From: an uncultured Lachnospiraceae bacterium
GTDB lineage: Bacteria; Bacillota; Clostridia; Lachnospirales; Lachnospiraceae
Direction of reading: 5' to 3'
DNA length: 64,000 nucleotides
NCBI GenBank assembly: GCA_910579935.1
Contig: CAJTVQ010000012.1
Span: 20,844 to 84,843, forward strand
Each line of letters starts with the position of its first letter. The stretch's first letter is position 1. The position numbers and the translations under genes were made by a program. The notes beneath the pieces were generated by a model. It ran no database searches. It saw only the letters and a list, made by a program, of their open reading frames with translations, and was not told the origin of the DNA. Shown here piece by piece: positions 50,964-60,716 of the stretch.

Positions 50964-52085
50964 ATGAAATACAAAATATTACTGACAGGAAATAACAAAA
51001 CCATCATCGATGATCTTTTTGCAAAAACCAACGGTCGCTTTGAATATCAGACTACTTCCTCCCGGTATGCGGATCTTTTAAGTCATTTAAGACATTTCAA
51101 GCCGGACGGCTTTCTCTATTGTATTAACCATGAGATGCCCGACAGTTTTCGCCAAATGTCTGATTTAAAGCAGAGTCCTGAAGCCGTTGCCACTGCATTC
51201 TTTGCCATCGGCACCAAGGCAGAATGTGATTCCTATACACGGACGGTTCCGGGAGTTGTCGACTTGGTTATGGAAAAACCGGTCAGCATCACCAGCATGG
51301 AAGAGCAGATGGCCAATTACTTCATTAGCGCCAATACTCATAAAGTGCCGATTCAGCCCGCACCACCGCTGACGGCGCCACCGGCGGCCGCAAATCCGGT
51401 TCCGGTAAACAGCGTACAAACCGAAACCATTCCGAATACCGGCGCAGCACAGCCGCAGACCGGACAGCGGACGCCGGCTCCTGCCCCGCAGCCAGCTGCC
51501 AGTCAGGCTCCGTCTATGGCCGGCACTCAGCAGGCAGATACGGATACCCGGCAGACGGCAGCCAATGTGCAGAAGGAGCAGCCGTCAGCAGCTTTTGCTG
51601 ACCCCAATGATGAGCTCTTCCTGGCGCTTACGGAACAGGTCGATTCAGCGGCTAAAATGATTAACGCCGTAGCAAATATGCCTGTCATAGACGTGGAAAA
51701 TGACCATGAAGAGAACTCCAACCGCCGCAAACATATCCTTGTGGTAGATGATGATTCCCGTATGCTCAAGATCATTAAAAGGCATCTCTCGGATAAATAT
51801 GACGTTGCCACAGCTTTAAACGGCAGACTGGCCCTGAAATTTTTGGAAACCAAAAAAACGAATCTTATTCTTCTGGACTATGAAATGCCTTTGGAAAACG
51901 GTCCCGCTATCCTGAAAAAATTAAAAGAAAACCCGTTTACCCATGACATACCGGTAATCTTTCTTACCGGCATCTCTGAACGAGACAAGATCGAAAAAGC
52001 GCTTGTCCTTAAACCGCAGGGATATCTCTTGAAACCCATTGACCATATCAAACTGCTGTCTTCCATCAGCAAACTGATCGGATAA
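50964..52085 (+). CDS. Response regulator with degenerate N-terminal domain and Pro/Ala linker
   Basis: 373 residues. Residues ~1-120 look like a receiver fold without the phospho-Asp. A Pro/Ala/Gln-rich linker follows (~130-210). The C-terminal receiver (~257-373) has the acidic patch VVDDD and Asp305 (LILLDYEMP), Thr and Lys of GLLKP type (YLLKP). No DNA-binding domain, so it probably acts through protein contacts or as a relay partner of the kinase 19 bases downstream. Confidence 0.85.
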   Translation: MKYKILLTGNNKTIIDDLFAKTNGRFEYQTTSSRYADLLSHLRHFKPDGFLYCINHEMPDSFRQMSDLKQSPEAVATAFFAIGTKAECDSYTRTVPGVVDLVMEKPVSITSMEEQMANYFISANTHKVPIQPAPPLTAPPAAANPVPVNSVQTETIPNTGAAQPQTGQRTPAPAPQPAASQAPSMAGTQQADTDTRQTAANVQKEQPSAAFADPNDELFLALTEQVDSAAKMINAVANMPVIDVENDHEENSNRRKHILVVDDDSRMLKIIKRHLSDKYDVATALNGRLALKFLETKKTNLILLDYEMPLENGPAILKKLKENPFTHDIPVIFLTGISERDKIEKALVLKPQGYLLKPIDHIKLLSSISKLIG

Positions 52086-52104
52086 ACAGGGAGGTAAGAG
52101 ACTC

Positions 52105-54783
52105 ATGCAGGAAGACTTACATATAACTGATTTAATTGATGTAACTATTTTGCAGCAGGTACAGAACGCTTTTTCCAAGCTGACCGGCATCGCTTCCATT
52201 ACCACTGACGCAAACGGTATTGCCGTTACGGAAGGCACCTATTTCTCTGACTTTTGCAAATGTACCCGAAAATCAACGCTGGGCTGTCTGCGTTGTGAAC
52301 AGTGCGATAAATACGGGGCGGAAACTGCCTTGAAAAACGGAACTACTACTGCATATCACTGCCATGCGGGACTTTTTGACTTTGCCGCCCCCATCATGGC
52401 AGGGGAAACTATGATCGGCTGTTTCATCGGCGGCCAGGTATTGACCGAAGCGCCTGTTATGTCCAGAATCATGGAAACTGCAAGAGGGATTAACGTAGAC
52501 CCCATCACCTACTGGAATGCTGCCACACAAATCAAAATCATACCGGGAGAATCCCTGGATACCACTGCGGATTTTCTCCGTACGGTTGCCAGCATATTAT
52601 CCAATATCGCCCAACACAAACTTATGATCAACCAGGCCAATATCGAAGTGGAAAAAGCGGCACGCATGAAATCGGATTTTCTTGCCAATATGAGCCACGA
52701 AATCCGAACCCCCATGAACGCCGTGATCGGCATGGCGGAAATGGCCCTGCGGGAAGACCTTCCTCCTGCAGCCAGGGAACACGTAAACCAAATTAAATCC
52801 TCCGGCAAGACACTTCTTACCATTATCAATGATATTTTGGATTTCTCTAAAATTGAGTCCGGCAAGCTGGATATTATTTCCAGTGAGTATGAAATGTTCT
52901 CAATTATTAACGATATAACCAATATCATTATGACACGGATCGACAGCAAGGATGTGGAACTGATTCTGGATATTGCACCGGACATTCCCATTAAACTGCA
53001 TGGCGACCTGATCCGCATTAAACAGCTTATTATTAATATTGCCAACAATGCAGTAAAATTTACCGAACACGGCCAGGTTCTCCTAAAAGTTGATTTTATA
53101 AGAAAGCACAATCATCAGATTGATTTACTGGTTTCCGTTACGGATACAGGCATCGGCATTAAAAAAGAAGATTTGGGAAATCTCTTCCAGTCATTTCAGC
53201 AGCTGGACAGTAAGAGGAACCGGAATGTGGAAGGCACAGGTCTGGGACTTGCCATTTCCAAACAGCTGCTTACACTGATGCATGGAAATATATGGGCGGA
53301 AAGCGAGTACGGCAAAGGCAGCCGCTTCTCTTTTATCGTTCCGCAGCGGGTCGATAACATGGATCCCAGCGTTTCCGTAAAGGACGTAAAACCTTTCACC
53401 GCTTTTGTATATGTTTCCAATCCCTATGTAAAAGAACAGCTGGAAACAGACATTCGGCGTTTCGGAGGCAAATACCACCTATTGACTTCTCCGAAAGATC
53501 TGGCTGATCTGAAGCCGGATGACAATACCTTCTTCTTTGTTGAGCACTGTGTTTTCTCAGAACAAATGGAAGGTTATATCAAAGGCCATCCCGATATTAC
53601 CGGAGTACTCATGCTGGATTTCCGTGCCTCTTACACAAGCGACATCGAGAATCTCCTGATCATAAAAAAACCGCTGTACTCCCTTAACATAGCCTCGATA
53701 CTGAACCATGAAGACATCCGTATGTATACCTCGCTTTCTTCCGATGACGATTTTGAATTCATCGCGCCGAATGCCGAGATACTGATCGTGGATGACAATA
53801 CGGTCAACCTTACCGTTACGGAAGGGCTGTTAGAACCTATGCAGATGCACATTGACACCGCCCTAAGCGGTAAAATCGCTTTGGATAAAATTGCCCAGAA
53901 ACATTACGACCTCATATTTATGGATCATATGATGCCGGAACTGGACGGTGTGGAAACGACTCACATCATCCGCCGCTTCCATGAGGACTATGACGATGTT
54001 CCCATCATTGCCCTAACTGCTAATGCGGTATCCGGAACGCGCGCCATGTTCTTAAGAGAAGGGCTGGATGATTTTGTGCCCAAACCAATCGAACTGCGTT
54101 TTCTTATATCAACACTGAGACACTGGCTTCCTAAGGAAAAAATATTGAAAGTCCGCCAGAATACTGACATACAGCATAAACCGGAGCCGAAACCCGTCCT
54201 GAAGATCGAAGGATTGGATGTCGATGCAGCCCTGCAGCTCCTCGGAAGCGAAAAGTTATATTGGTCCGTACTGAAAGATTACTATCATCTGATCGAAAAA
54301 AAAGCACAGCTGATTGACAAATATGAAAAAAGCGGTGACTGGCATAACTATACCATAGAGGTACATGCACTGAAAAGCGCTTCCCGGCAGATAGGGGCAG
54401 CAACCCTGTCAGATATAGCTGCAGCCCTGGAAATGGCCGGAAATGCCCATGATACGGATATGATACATGCGCAAACTCCCGCACTTCTGAAAAAATACAG
54501 AGAATACATACCGATTCTGCAGCCATACTTCATCGAAGAAGTTTCCAATGATGAAGATAAGCCGGAAGCTTCTGCGGAATTGCTGCGGGAATTCTTTCAA
54601 AAACTGAAAACTGCCCTCGACAATCTGGACATGGATGAAATGGAAGCTGTTCTGCAGGACATGAGTCAGTACCGCTATATAGACTGGCAGCATGATTTAT
54701 TTGAAAAACTTCGGGACGCCATCGACGATCTTGATGTGGACGTCTGCGAAGCGCTTATCGAAACATGGGAAAACCATTCCTGA
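52105..54783 (+). CDS. Hybrid histidine kinase with PocR, receiver and HPt domains
   Basis: 892 residues, no membrane segment. Residues ~5-165 form a PocR sensory domain with Cys cluster (CKCTRKSTLGCLRCEQC) that may bind a metabolite or metal. HisKA with His198 (MSHEIRTPMN), HATPase (DTGIGIKKED, GTGLGLAISKQL), a pseudo-receiver (~430-540), a receiver (ILIVDDN, LIFMDHMMPELDG) and an HPt domain (VHALKSASRQIGAATLS). A complete phosphorelay in one chain, cytosolic. Confidence 0.88.
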   Translation: MQEDLHITDLIDVTILQQVQNAFSKLTGIASITTDANGIAVTEGTYFSDFCKCTRKSTLGCLRCEQCDKYGAETALKNGTTTAYHCHAGLFDFAAPIMAGETMIGCFIGGQVLTEAPVMSRIMETARGINVDPITYWNAATQIKIIPGESLDTTADFLRTVASILSNIAQHKLMINQANIEVEKAARMKSDFLANMSHEIRTPMNAVIGMAEMALREDLPPAAREHVNQIKSSGKTLLTIINDILDFSKIESGKLDIISSEYEMFSIINDITNIIMTRIDSKDVELILDIAPDIPIKLHGDLIRIKQLIINIANNAVKFTEHGQVLLKVDFIRKHNHQIDLLVSVTDTGIGIKKEDLGNLFQSFQQLDSKRNRNVEGTGLGLAISKQLLTLMHGNIWAESEYGKGSRFSFIVPQRVDNMDPSVSVKDVKPFTAFVYVSNPYVKEQLETDIRRFGGKYHLLTSPKDLADLKPDDNTFFFVEHCVFSEQMEGYIKGHPDITGVLMLDFRASYTSDIENLLIIKKPLYSLNIASILNHEDIRMYTSLSSDDDFEFIAPNAEILIVDDNTVNLTVTEGLLEPMQMHIDTALSGKIALDKIAQKHYDLIFMDHMMPELDGVETTHIIRRFHEDYDDVPIIALTANAVSGTRAMFLREGLDDFVPKPIELRFLISTLRHWLPKEKILKVRQNTDIQHKPEPKPVLKIEGLDVDAALQLLGSEKLYWSVLKDYYHLIEKKAQLIDKYEKSGDWHNYTIEVHALKSASRQIGAATLSDIAAALEMAGNAHDTDMIHAQTPALLKKYREYIPILQPYFIEEVSNDEDKPEASAELLREFFQKLKTALDNLDMDEMEAVLQDMSQYRYIDWQHDLFEKLRDAIDDLDVDVCEALIETWENHS

Positions 54784-54800
54784 AATTATCAGGCCAAAAC

Positions 54801-56666
54801 CTATGGGGAGTGAAAGAAGTCATAAATCCCCTGTGCGATGTGCAGGGGAATCTCCGGGACTTCTGCCAGCCGGAACGGCTGCGCTTCTTTAATTTCTTCA
54901 ATTGATTTAAAATGGCGCATTAATGCTTTCCTTCTGGCAGGCCCCACTCCCGGTATATCATCCAAAACCGACTTTACCTGCGTTTTGCTTCGCAGGGAAC
55001 GGTGATATTCTATGGCAAAACGGTGCGCTTCATCCTGCACTCTGGTAACCAGCTTGAACCCCTCCGAATGGCGGTCTATGGGAATTTCCTGATTATTAAA
55101 ATAGAGCCCCCTGGTCCGATGGTTGTCATCCTTTACCATGCCGCATACAGGAATATGGATATCCAGTTCTTTCAGGACATCCAGTGCAATATTGACCTGT
55201 CCTTTACCGCCGTCCATAAGAATTAAATCCGGAAATTTTGTGAAACTTCCGAATTCCTTTTCCATCTCTTTTAAATCCAGTTCTTTCTGTTCTTCCATCC
55301 CATGAAGAAAACGCCGTGTAAGCACTTCTTTCATACAGGCATAGTCATCCGGTCCCGATACGGTCTTTATCTTGAATTTGCGGTAATCACTTCGCTTCGG
55401 TTTTCCCTTTTCAAACACAACCATGGAGCCTACATTGGCAAAGCCGCTGATATTGGAAATATCATACGCTTCCATCCGGCTGATTCCCCCGATACCGATC
55501 AAAGCGGCGATTTCCTTTACCGCTCCTATGGTGCGCCCTTCTTCCCTCTTTATTTTTTCTTTGTCCTGACTCAGGACAAGAGCCGCATTTTTAGCTGCCA
55601 GCTCCACTAATTTTTCCTTTGTTCCCTTCTTCGGTACACGTATATATACCCTGCTTCCCTTTCTTGCGGACAGCCAGCGTTCCAGTACTTCAACATCCTC
55701 GATTTCTTCCTGAAGCATCAGTTCCTTCGGAATAAAGGGAGTTCCCGCATAAAACTGCTTGACAAAGTCCAATAAGATCTGTGCCGTTCCGTTTCCTGAC
55801 ACGTGCGTCATATAGAAGTGCTCCCTGCCGATCAGTTTTCCGTTGCGAATAAAGAATACCTGCACTACCGCATCATTTTCATCTGCAGCCAGCGCTATGA
55901 TATCCTTGTCCTCGCCATCACTGTCTGTAATTTTTTGTTTCTGTGCCACCTGCTTCACACTGTTGTACAGATCCCTGTACCTGATAGCCTCTTCAAATTC
56001 CATGTTTTCCGAAGCTTCCTGCATTTTGCGCTCCAGTTCCTTCAATATTGGCTGGTAATTGCCGTTTAAAAAATCCAGCGCTTTATCCACCTGCTCCCTG
56101 TACTGTTCACGGGAAATATAACCCTGACAGGGAGCCAGGCACTGTTTGATGTGATGATTCAGGCAGGGACGGTCTTTTCCCGTTTCCTTGGGCAGGCTCC
56201 GGTTGCAGGTGCGAAGCATATACAGCTTATTCATCAGTTCAATGGTGTCTTTTACCGCCGCCGCACTCGTATAAGGACCGAAATAGCGGGATTTATCTTT
56301 CTTCATCTCTCTGGAAAAGAGCACCCTTGGATACGGTTCTCCCATCGTTACCTTGATATAGGGATACGTTTTATCATCCTTCAGCATCGTATTGTAACGC
56401 GGGCTGTATTCTTTGATCAGATTATTTTCCAATACAAGGGCTTCCAATTCGGAATCCGTAATAATGTATTCAAACCGGGCAATCTGCGTCACCATCTTGT
56501 CAATCTGCGGTCCGCGTCCGATATTTTTACGGAAATAGGAACGGACCCGGCTGTGAAGATTAATTGCTTTTCCCACATAGATGATCGTATCATTTCCGTC
56601 ATGCATAATATAGACACCCGGTTTCATGGGCAGTTTTTTTAATTCCTCATCAAAATCAAACAACAT
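54801..56666 (-). CDS. uvrC: Excinuclease ABC subunit C
   Basis: 621 residues. N-terminal GIY-YIG nuclease (PGVYIMHDGNDTIIYVGKA), UVR motif (LERKMQEASENMEFEEAIRYRD), C-terminal endonuclease core and HhH (LDDIPGVGPARRKALMRHF). Nucleotide excision repair with UvrAB. Confidence 0.96.
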   Translation of the reverse strand: MLFDFDEELKKLPMKPGVYIMHDGNDTIIYVGKAINLHSRVRSYFRKNIGRGPQIDKMVTQIARFEYIITDSELEALVLENNLIKEYSPRYNTMLKDDKTYPYIKVTMGEPYPRVLFSREMKKDKSRYFGPYTSAAAVKDTIELMNKLYMLRTCNRSLPKETGKDRPCLNHHIKQCLAPCQGYISREQYREQVDKALDFLNGNYQPILKELERKMQEASENMEFEEAIRYRDLYNSVKQVAQKQKITDSDGEDKDIIALAADENDAVVQVFFIRNGKLIGREHFYMTHVSGNGTAQILLDFVKQFYAGTPFIPKELMLQEEIEDVEVLERWLSARKGSRVYIRVPKKGTKEKLVELAAKNAALVLSQDKEKIKREEGRTIGAVKEIAALIGIGGISRMEAYDISNISGFANVGSMVVFEKGKPKRSDYRKFKIKTVSGPDDYACMKEVLTRRFLHGMEEQKELDLKEMEKEFGSFTKFPDLILMDGGKGQVNIALDVLKELDIHIPVCGMVKDDNHRTRGLYFNNQEIPIDRHSEGFKLVTRVQDEAHRFAIEYHRSLRSKTQVKSVLDDIPGVGPARRKALMRHFKSIEEIKEAQPFRLAEVPEIPLHIAQGIYDFFHSP

Positions 56667-56679
56667 ATCTCACCTGCCG

Positions 56680-58878
56680 CTATTTCTGTTCATCCATTTT
56701 CTTCTGTAAAGTATCTTCAAAATTTCCCGATGCATTGGAAAAACGTCCTACCGTTCCTGCATTCGCCGGTTGTTTTACCGCAGTCTCTTCCTGCCTGCCA
56801 CCGTTTTCGTCCGCCGGAAAAGTTTCCTGCCGGTTCTCTTCTCTTTGTTCCGGCTTTTCCCCGGTTTTTTCTTCCGGCTTCTCTTCTGGCCTTACTCCCG
56901 TTTTTTCTCCGGTTTCTTCTTTTTCCTCCGGTTCAGGCAGTCCCTTTTCCTTTCGGTATATTGCCATGAATTCCTTACCTGTGATCGTCTCCTTCTCGAT
57001 CAGATGCGCTGCCAGTTTATCCATCAGTTCCCTGTTTTCGGAAAGCAGGCCCTTCGCTTCCTCATAACATTCCTTCAGTATCTTCATGACTTCCGTATCC
57101 ACATCCGCTGCCGTCACATCACTGCAGTTCATGTGTGAACCGCCGCCGAGATATTCATTTTCCACCGTAGCCAGTCCCATCAGGCCGAATTTATCACTCA
57201 TACCGAATCTGGTCACCATATTCTTTGCGATATTTGTAGCTTTCTCAATATCGTTAGCGGCTCCGGTCGTTACGGTATCAAAAACAATTTCTTCCGCAGC
57301 GCGGCCGCCCAGATAACCTACCAGCATATCATGCAGTTCCGCCTTGGTATTCAGATATTTCTCCTCTTCAGGAACCTGCATGACATAACCGAGCGCACCC
57401 ATGGTACGGGGTACAATGGTTATCTTCTGCACCGGCTCGGAATTCTTCTGCAGCGCACTCAGCAGGGCGTGTCCCACCTCATGATAGGATACGATCTTCC
57501 GTTCTTCCTTGCTCATAATGCGGTCTTTCTTCTCTTTTCCGACCAGCACCTGTTCCACCGCTTCAAACAGATCATGCTGACAGACATATTCCCTGCCCCT
57601 TTGTACCGCGTTAATCGCCGCCTCGTTGATCATATTGGCAAGATCGGCTCCCACCGCACCGCTGGTAGCCAGCGCTATGGCATCCAGATCTACACTGTCA
57701 TCCATCAGTACATCCTTGGCATGTACTTTTAGGATTTCCACACGTCCTTTTAAATCCGGTTTATCTACAATGATTCTCCGGTCGAAACGCCCGGGACGGA
57801 GCAGCGCCTTATCCAGGATTTCCGGACGGTTGGTCGCTCCCAGTATCAGAATCCCCTTCGACGTATCAAAACCATCCATTTCCGATAGTAACTGGTTCAG
57901 CGTCTGTTCGCGTTCTTCATTTCCGCCCCCGTACTTGGAATCACGGCTGCGGCCGATGGCATCTATTTCATCTATAAACACGATGCAGGGCGCATTTTTC
58001 GTCGCTTCTTTAAATAAATCCCTGACACGGGAAGCACCCACGCCCACATACAGTTCTATGAAATCCGAACCGGCGAGTGAGAAAAACGGTACATGTGCCT
58101 CTCCCGCTACCGCTTTTGCCAAAAGAGTCTTGCCTGTTCCGGGAGGTCCCACCAGCAACGCGCCTTTGGGCAGTTTGGCGCCTATTTTCGCATACTTACC
58201 AGGATTATGCAGAAAATCCACCACTTCCTGCAGCGACTCCTTCGCCTCATCCTCTCCCGCTACATCCTTAAAAGTCACACCCGTCTCTTTTTCCACATAG
58301 ACTTTCGCGTTGCTCTTTCCTACGCCCATCACACCGCCGCCGCTTTTGGACATCCTGCGGAACAAGAAACTCAGAAGCACCCACATAAGCAGAATCGGAA
58401 GAATGTAAGTCAGGATGATAGACAGCAGCATACCCGAACCGTCCGGAACCACGCCGTTTACATCTACTCCGTGTTCCAACAGGAACTGAGTCAGACCGTC
58501 ATCCTCTATCCGCCCGGTGTAATAGGTAACCGTCGGAACAGCATACGGATTATTGCTCCCTCCCTGCTGCTTCGGAACGATGCTGATCCGGTCGGTGTCT
58601 ATTTCCACACTTTTTACTTCACCGTCTTCCACCATCTTCACAAATTCATTGTAGGTAATCTCCCGTTCCGTACCGCCGGTCATCAGCTTCATGAAATAAC
58701 TCATGCATAAGAGAGTGATCAAAGCCGCCACCAAAAGCAGGACAATGCTCTGCCGTTTGGGGTCGTCTCCATTCCCGCCCGGTCCGGAACCGTTGTTATT
58801 GCCGTTATTGTTATTCTGACCGCCGCGGTTTCCGTTGAAGCCGCCGCCGTCGTATTGATTTAAATTGTTATCGTCCAT
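56680..58878 (-). CDS. ftsH: ATP-dependent zinc metalloprotease FtsH
   Basis: 732 residues. Gly/Asn-rich N-terminal cytosolic tail, two membrane helices (~44-62 and ~150-172), AAA domain with Walker A GPPGTGKT (244-251), zinc motif HEVGH (466-470). The last ~80 residues are a long Glu/Pro/Lys-rich tail, longer than usual. Membrane protein quality control. 13 bases upstream of uvrC. Confidence 0.96.
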   Translation of the reverse strand: MDDNNLNQYDGGGFNGNRGGQNNNNGNNNGSGPGGNGDDPKRQSIVLLLVAALITLLCMSYFMKLMTGGTEREITYNEFVKMVEDGEVKSVEIDTDRISIVPKQQGGSNNPYAVPTVTYYTGRIEDDGLTQFLLEHGVDVNGVVPDGSGMLLSIILTYILPILLMWVLLSFLFRRMSKSGGGVMGVGKSNAKVYVEKETGVTFKDVAGEDEAKESLQEVVDFLHNPGKYAKIGAKLPKGALLVGPPGTGKTLLAKAVAGEAHVPFFSLAGSDFIELYVGVGASRVRDLFKEATKNAPCIVFIDEIDAIGRSRDSKYGGGNEEREQTLNQLLSEMDGFDTSKGILILGATNRPEILDKALLRPGRFDRRIIVDKPDLKGRVEILKVHAKDVLMDDSVDLDAIALATSGAVGADLANMINEAAINAVQRGREYVCQHDLFEAVEQVLVGKEKKDRIMSKEERKIVSYHEVGHALLSALQKNSEPVQKITIVPRTMGALGYVMQVPEEEKYLNTKAELHDMLVGYLGGRAAEEIVFDTVTTGAANDIEKATNIAKNMVTRFGMSDKFGLMGLATVENEYLGGGSHMNCSDVTAADVDTEVMKILKECYEEAKGLLSENRELMDKLAAHLIEKETITGKEFMAIYRKEKGLPEPEEKEETGEKTGVRPEEKPEEKTGEKPEQREENRQETFPADENGGRQEETAVKQPANAGTVGRFSNASGNFEDTLQKKMDEQK

Positions 58879-59094
58879 TTTATGCTCCTATTCATATGAT
58901 TCCTGCCTTTTTCTATTATAGAGACTGCTATTCGATAAATCAATAATATAATTGTGAAATATTTTCCCATCTATTAAAGATTTCTAAATTTTTTCACTCA
59001 AATAGTAGATTTTTGTCCCTTAAACATTGTATAATACATAGGTTATTTCTTTGTATCAAAAAGATAGTCCGTGACTGAAAGAGGAGGAGAAAAA

Positions 59095-60705
59095 ATGTCC
59101 GTAAAATACGTGTTTGTCACAGGCGGTGTCGTTTCCGGCCTGGGAAAAGGAATTACGGCCGCATCGCTTGGAAGGCTTTTAAAAGCCCGCGGTTACAAAG
59201 TGACCATGCAGAAATTTGACCCATATATCAACATTGACCCCGGCACGATGAATCCTATCCAGCATGGAGAAGTTTTTGTCACCGAAGACGGCACGGAAAC
59301 GGATTTGGACTTAGGGCATTACGAACGTTTTATAGATGAAAACTTGGATAAAAATTCCAATGTTACCACTGGAAAAATATATTGGTCCGTATTACAGAAA
59401 GAACGCCGGGGAGACTATGGCGGCGGTACGGTTCAGGTCATACCGCATATCACAAATGAAATCAAAAGCCGGTTTTACCGGAACTTTACCGACACGGAAA
59501 CAAGAATTGCTATTATCGAAGTCGGAGGCACCGTGGGCGATATCGAAAGCCAGCCCTTTTTAGAATCCATCCGCCAGTTCCAGCACGAGGTCGGAAGGGA
59601 AAATGCGATCCTGATTCATGTCACTCTGATTCCCTACCTGCGCGCTTCGCAGGAAATGAAGACCAAACCCACACAGGCAAGCGTCAAGGAACTGCAGGGT
59701 ATGGGAATCCGCCCCGACATCATCGTATGCCGGAGCGAATACCCTTTGGATCAGGGCATTAAAGATAAGATTGCCCTGTTCTGCAATGTCCCGAATAACC
59801 GTGTCCTCCAGAACCTGGACGTGGAATATTTATATGAAGCCCCTCTTGCAATGGAAAAAGAACATTTGGCACAGGTTGCCTGCGAATGTCTGAATCTGCC
59901 CTGTCCGGAACCGAATCTTTCGGACTGGACAGCCATGGTAGATTCCCTGCGCGCCCCCTCCGGCGATATAACCGTTGCGCTTGTAGGCAAATACATCCAG
60001 CTGCACGACGCTTATATCAGCGTAGTGGAAGCATTAAAGCACGGCGGTATTTCCAACCGCGTCACCGTCGGCATTAAATGGATCGATTCGGAAGCGGTCA
60101 CCGACGACAATGTGAACGAACTGTTAGGCGGCGTAAACGGCATCCTCGTCCCCGGCGGTTTCGGCGACCGGGGAATCGAGGGTAAGATCAAAGCGATCCG
60201 CTACGCGAGAACGCATAAAATTCCGTTCCTCGGACTTTGTCTCGGTATGCAGCTTGCCATTGTGGAATATGCGCGCCATGTGATAGGCTATCACGATGCG
60301 CACAGTGTGGAACTGAATCCCAACACCACCCATCCGGTCATTGCCCTCATGCCTGACCAGAACGGAGTAGAGGATATCGGCGGAACACTGAGACTCGGCT
60401 CTTATCCTTGCGTACTGGACGAATCATCCAAAGCCTATGCCCTGTACGGAGAAAAAACCATCCATGAAAGACACCGGCACCGTTATGAAGTAAACAATGA
60501 TTTCCGCGCCGTTCTCACGGAGCACGGAATGAAACTCTCCGGCCTGTCTCCCGACGGACGGATCGTGGAAATGTGCGAGTTGCCGGAGCATCCGTTTTTC
60601 GTGGCCACACAGGCACATCCGGAACTGAAATCAAGACCCAACAGACCACATCCTCTGTTTAAAGGCTTTGTTGCCGCCGCAATAGAGGAGCAAAACAGAC
60701 AATAA
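59095..60705 (+). CDS. pyrG: CTP synthase
   Basis: 536 residues from the ATG at 59095 (GAGGAGG upstream). Synthase domain KYVFVTGGVVSGLGKGI and GTVGDIESQPFLE; glutaminase triad Cys in FLGLCLGMQ with C-terminal HPEL. Amidates UTP to CTP using glutamine. Confidence 0.97.
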   Translation: MSVKYVFVTGGVVSGLGKGITAASLGRLLKARGYKVTMQKFDPYINIDPGTMNPIQHGEVFVTEDGTETDLDLGHYERFIDENLDKNSNVTTGKIYWSVLQKERRGDYGGGTVQVIPHITNEIKSRFYRNFTDTETRIAIIEVGGTVGDIESQPFLESIRQFQHEVGRENAILIHVTLIPYLRASQEMKTKPTQASVKELQGMGIRPDIIVCRSEYPLDQGIKDKIALFCNVPNNRVLQNLDVEYLYEAPLAMEKEHLAQVACECLNLPCPEPNLSDWTAMVDSLRAPSGDITVALVGKYIQLHDAYISVVEALKHGGISNRVTVGIKWIDSEAVTDDNVNELLGGVNGILVPGGFGDRGIEGKIKAIRYARTHKIPFLGLCLGMQLAIVEYARHVIGYHDAHSVELNPNTTHPVIALMPDQNGVEDIGGTLRLGSYPCVLDESSKAYALYGEKTIHERHRHRYEVNNDFRAVLTEHGMKLSGLSPDGRIVEMCELPEHPFFVATQAHPELKSRPNRPHPLFKGFVAAAIEEQNRQ

Positions 60706-60716
60706 GGAATCAAAGG

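Noticed and set aside
58210..58225. Extra copy of the TGCAGAAAAT operator half
   Set aside because: A single half-site inside ftsH with no second repeat or promoter; chance match.
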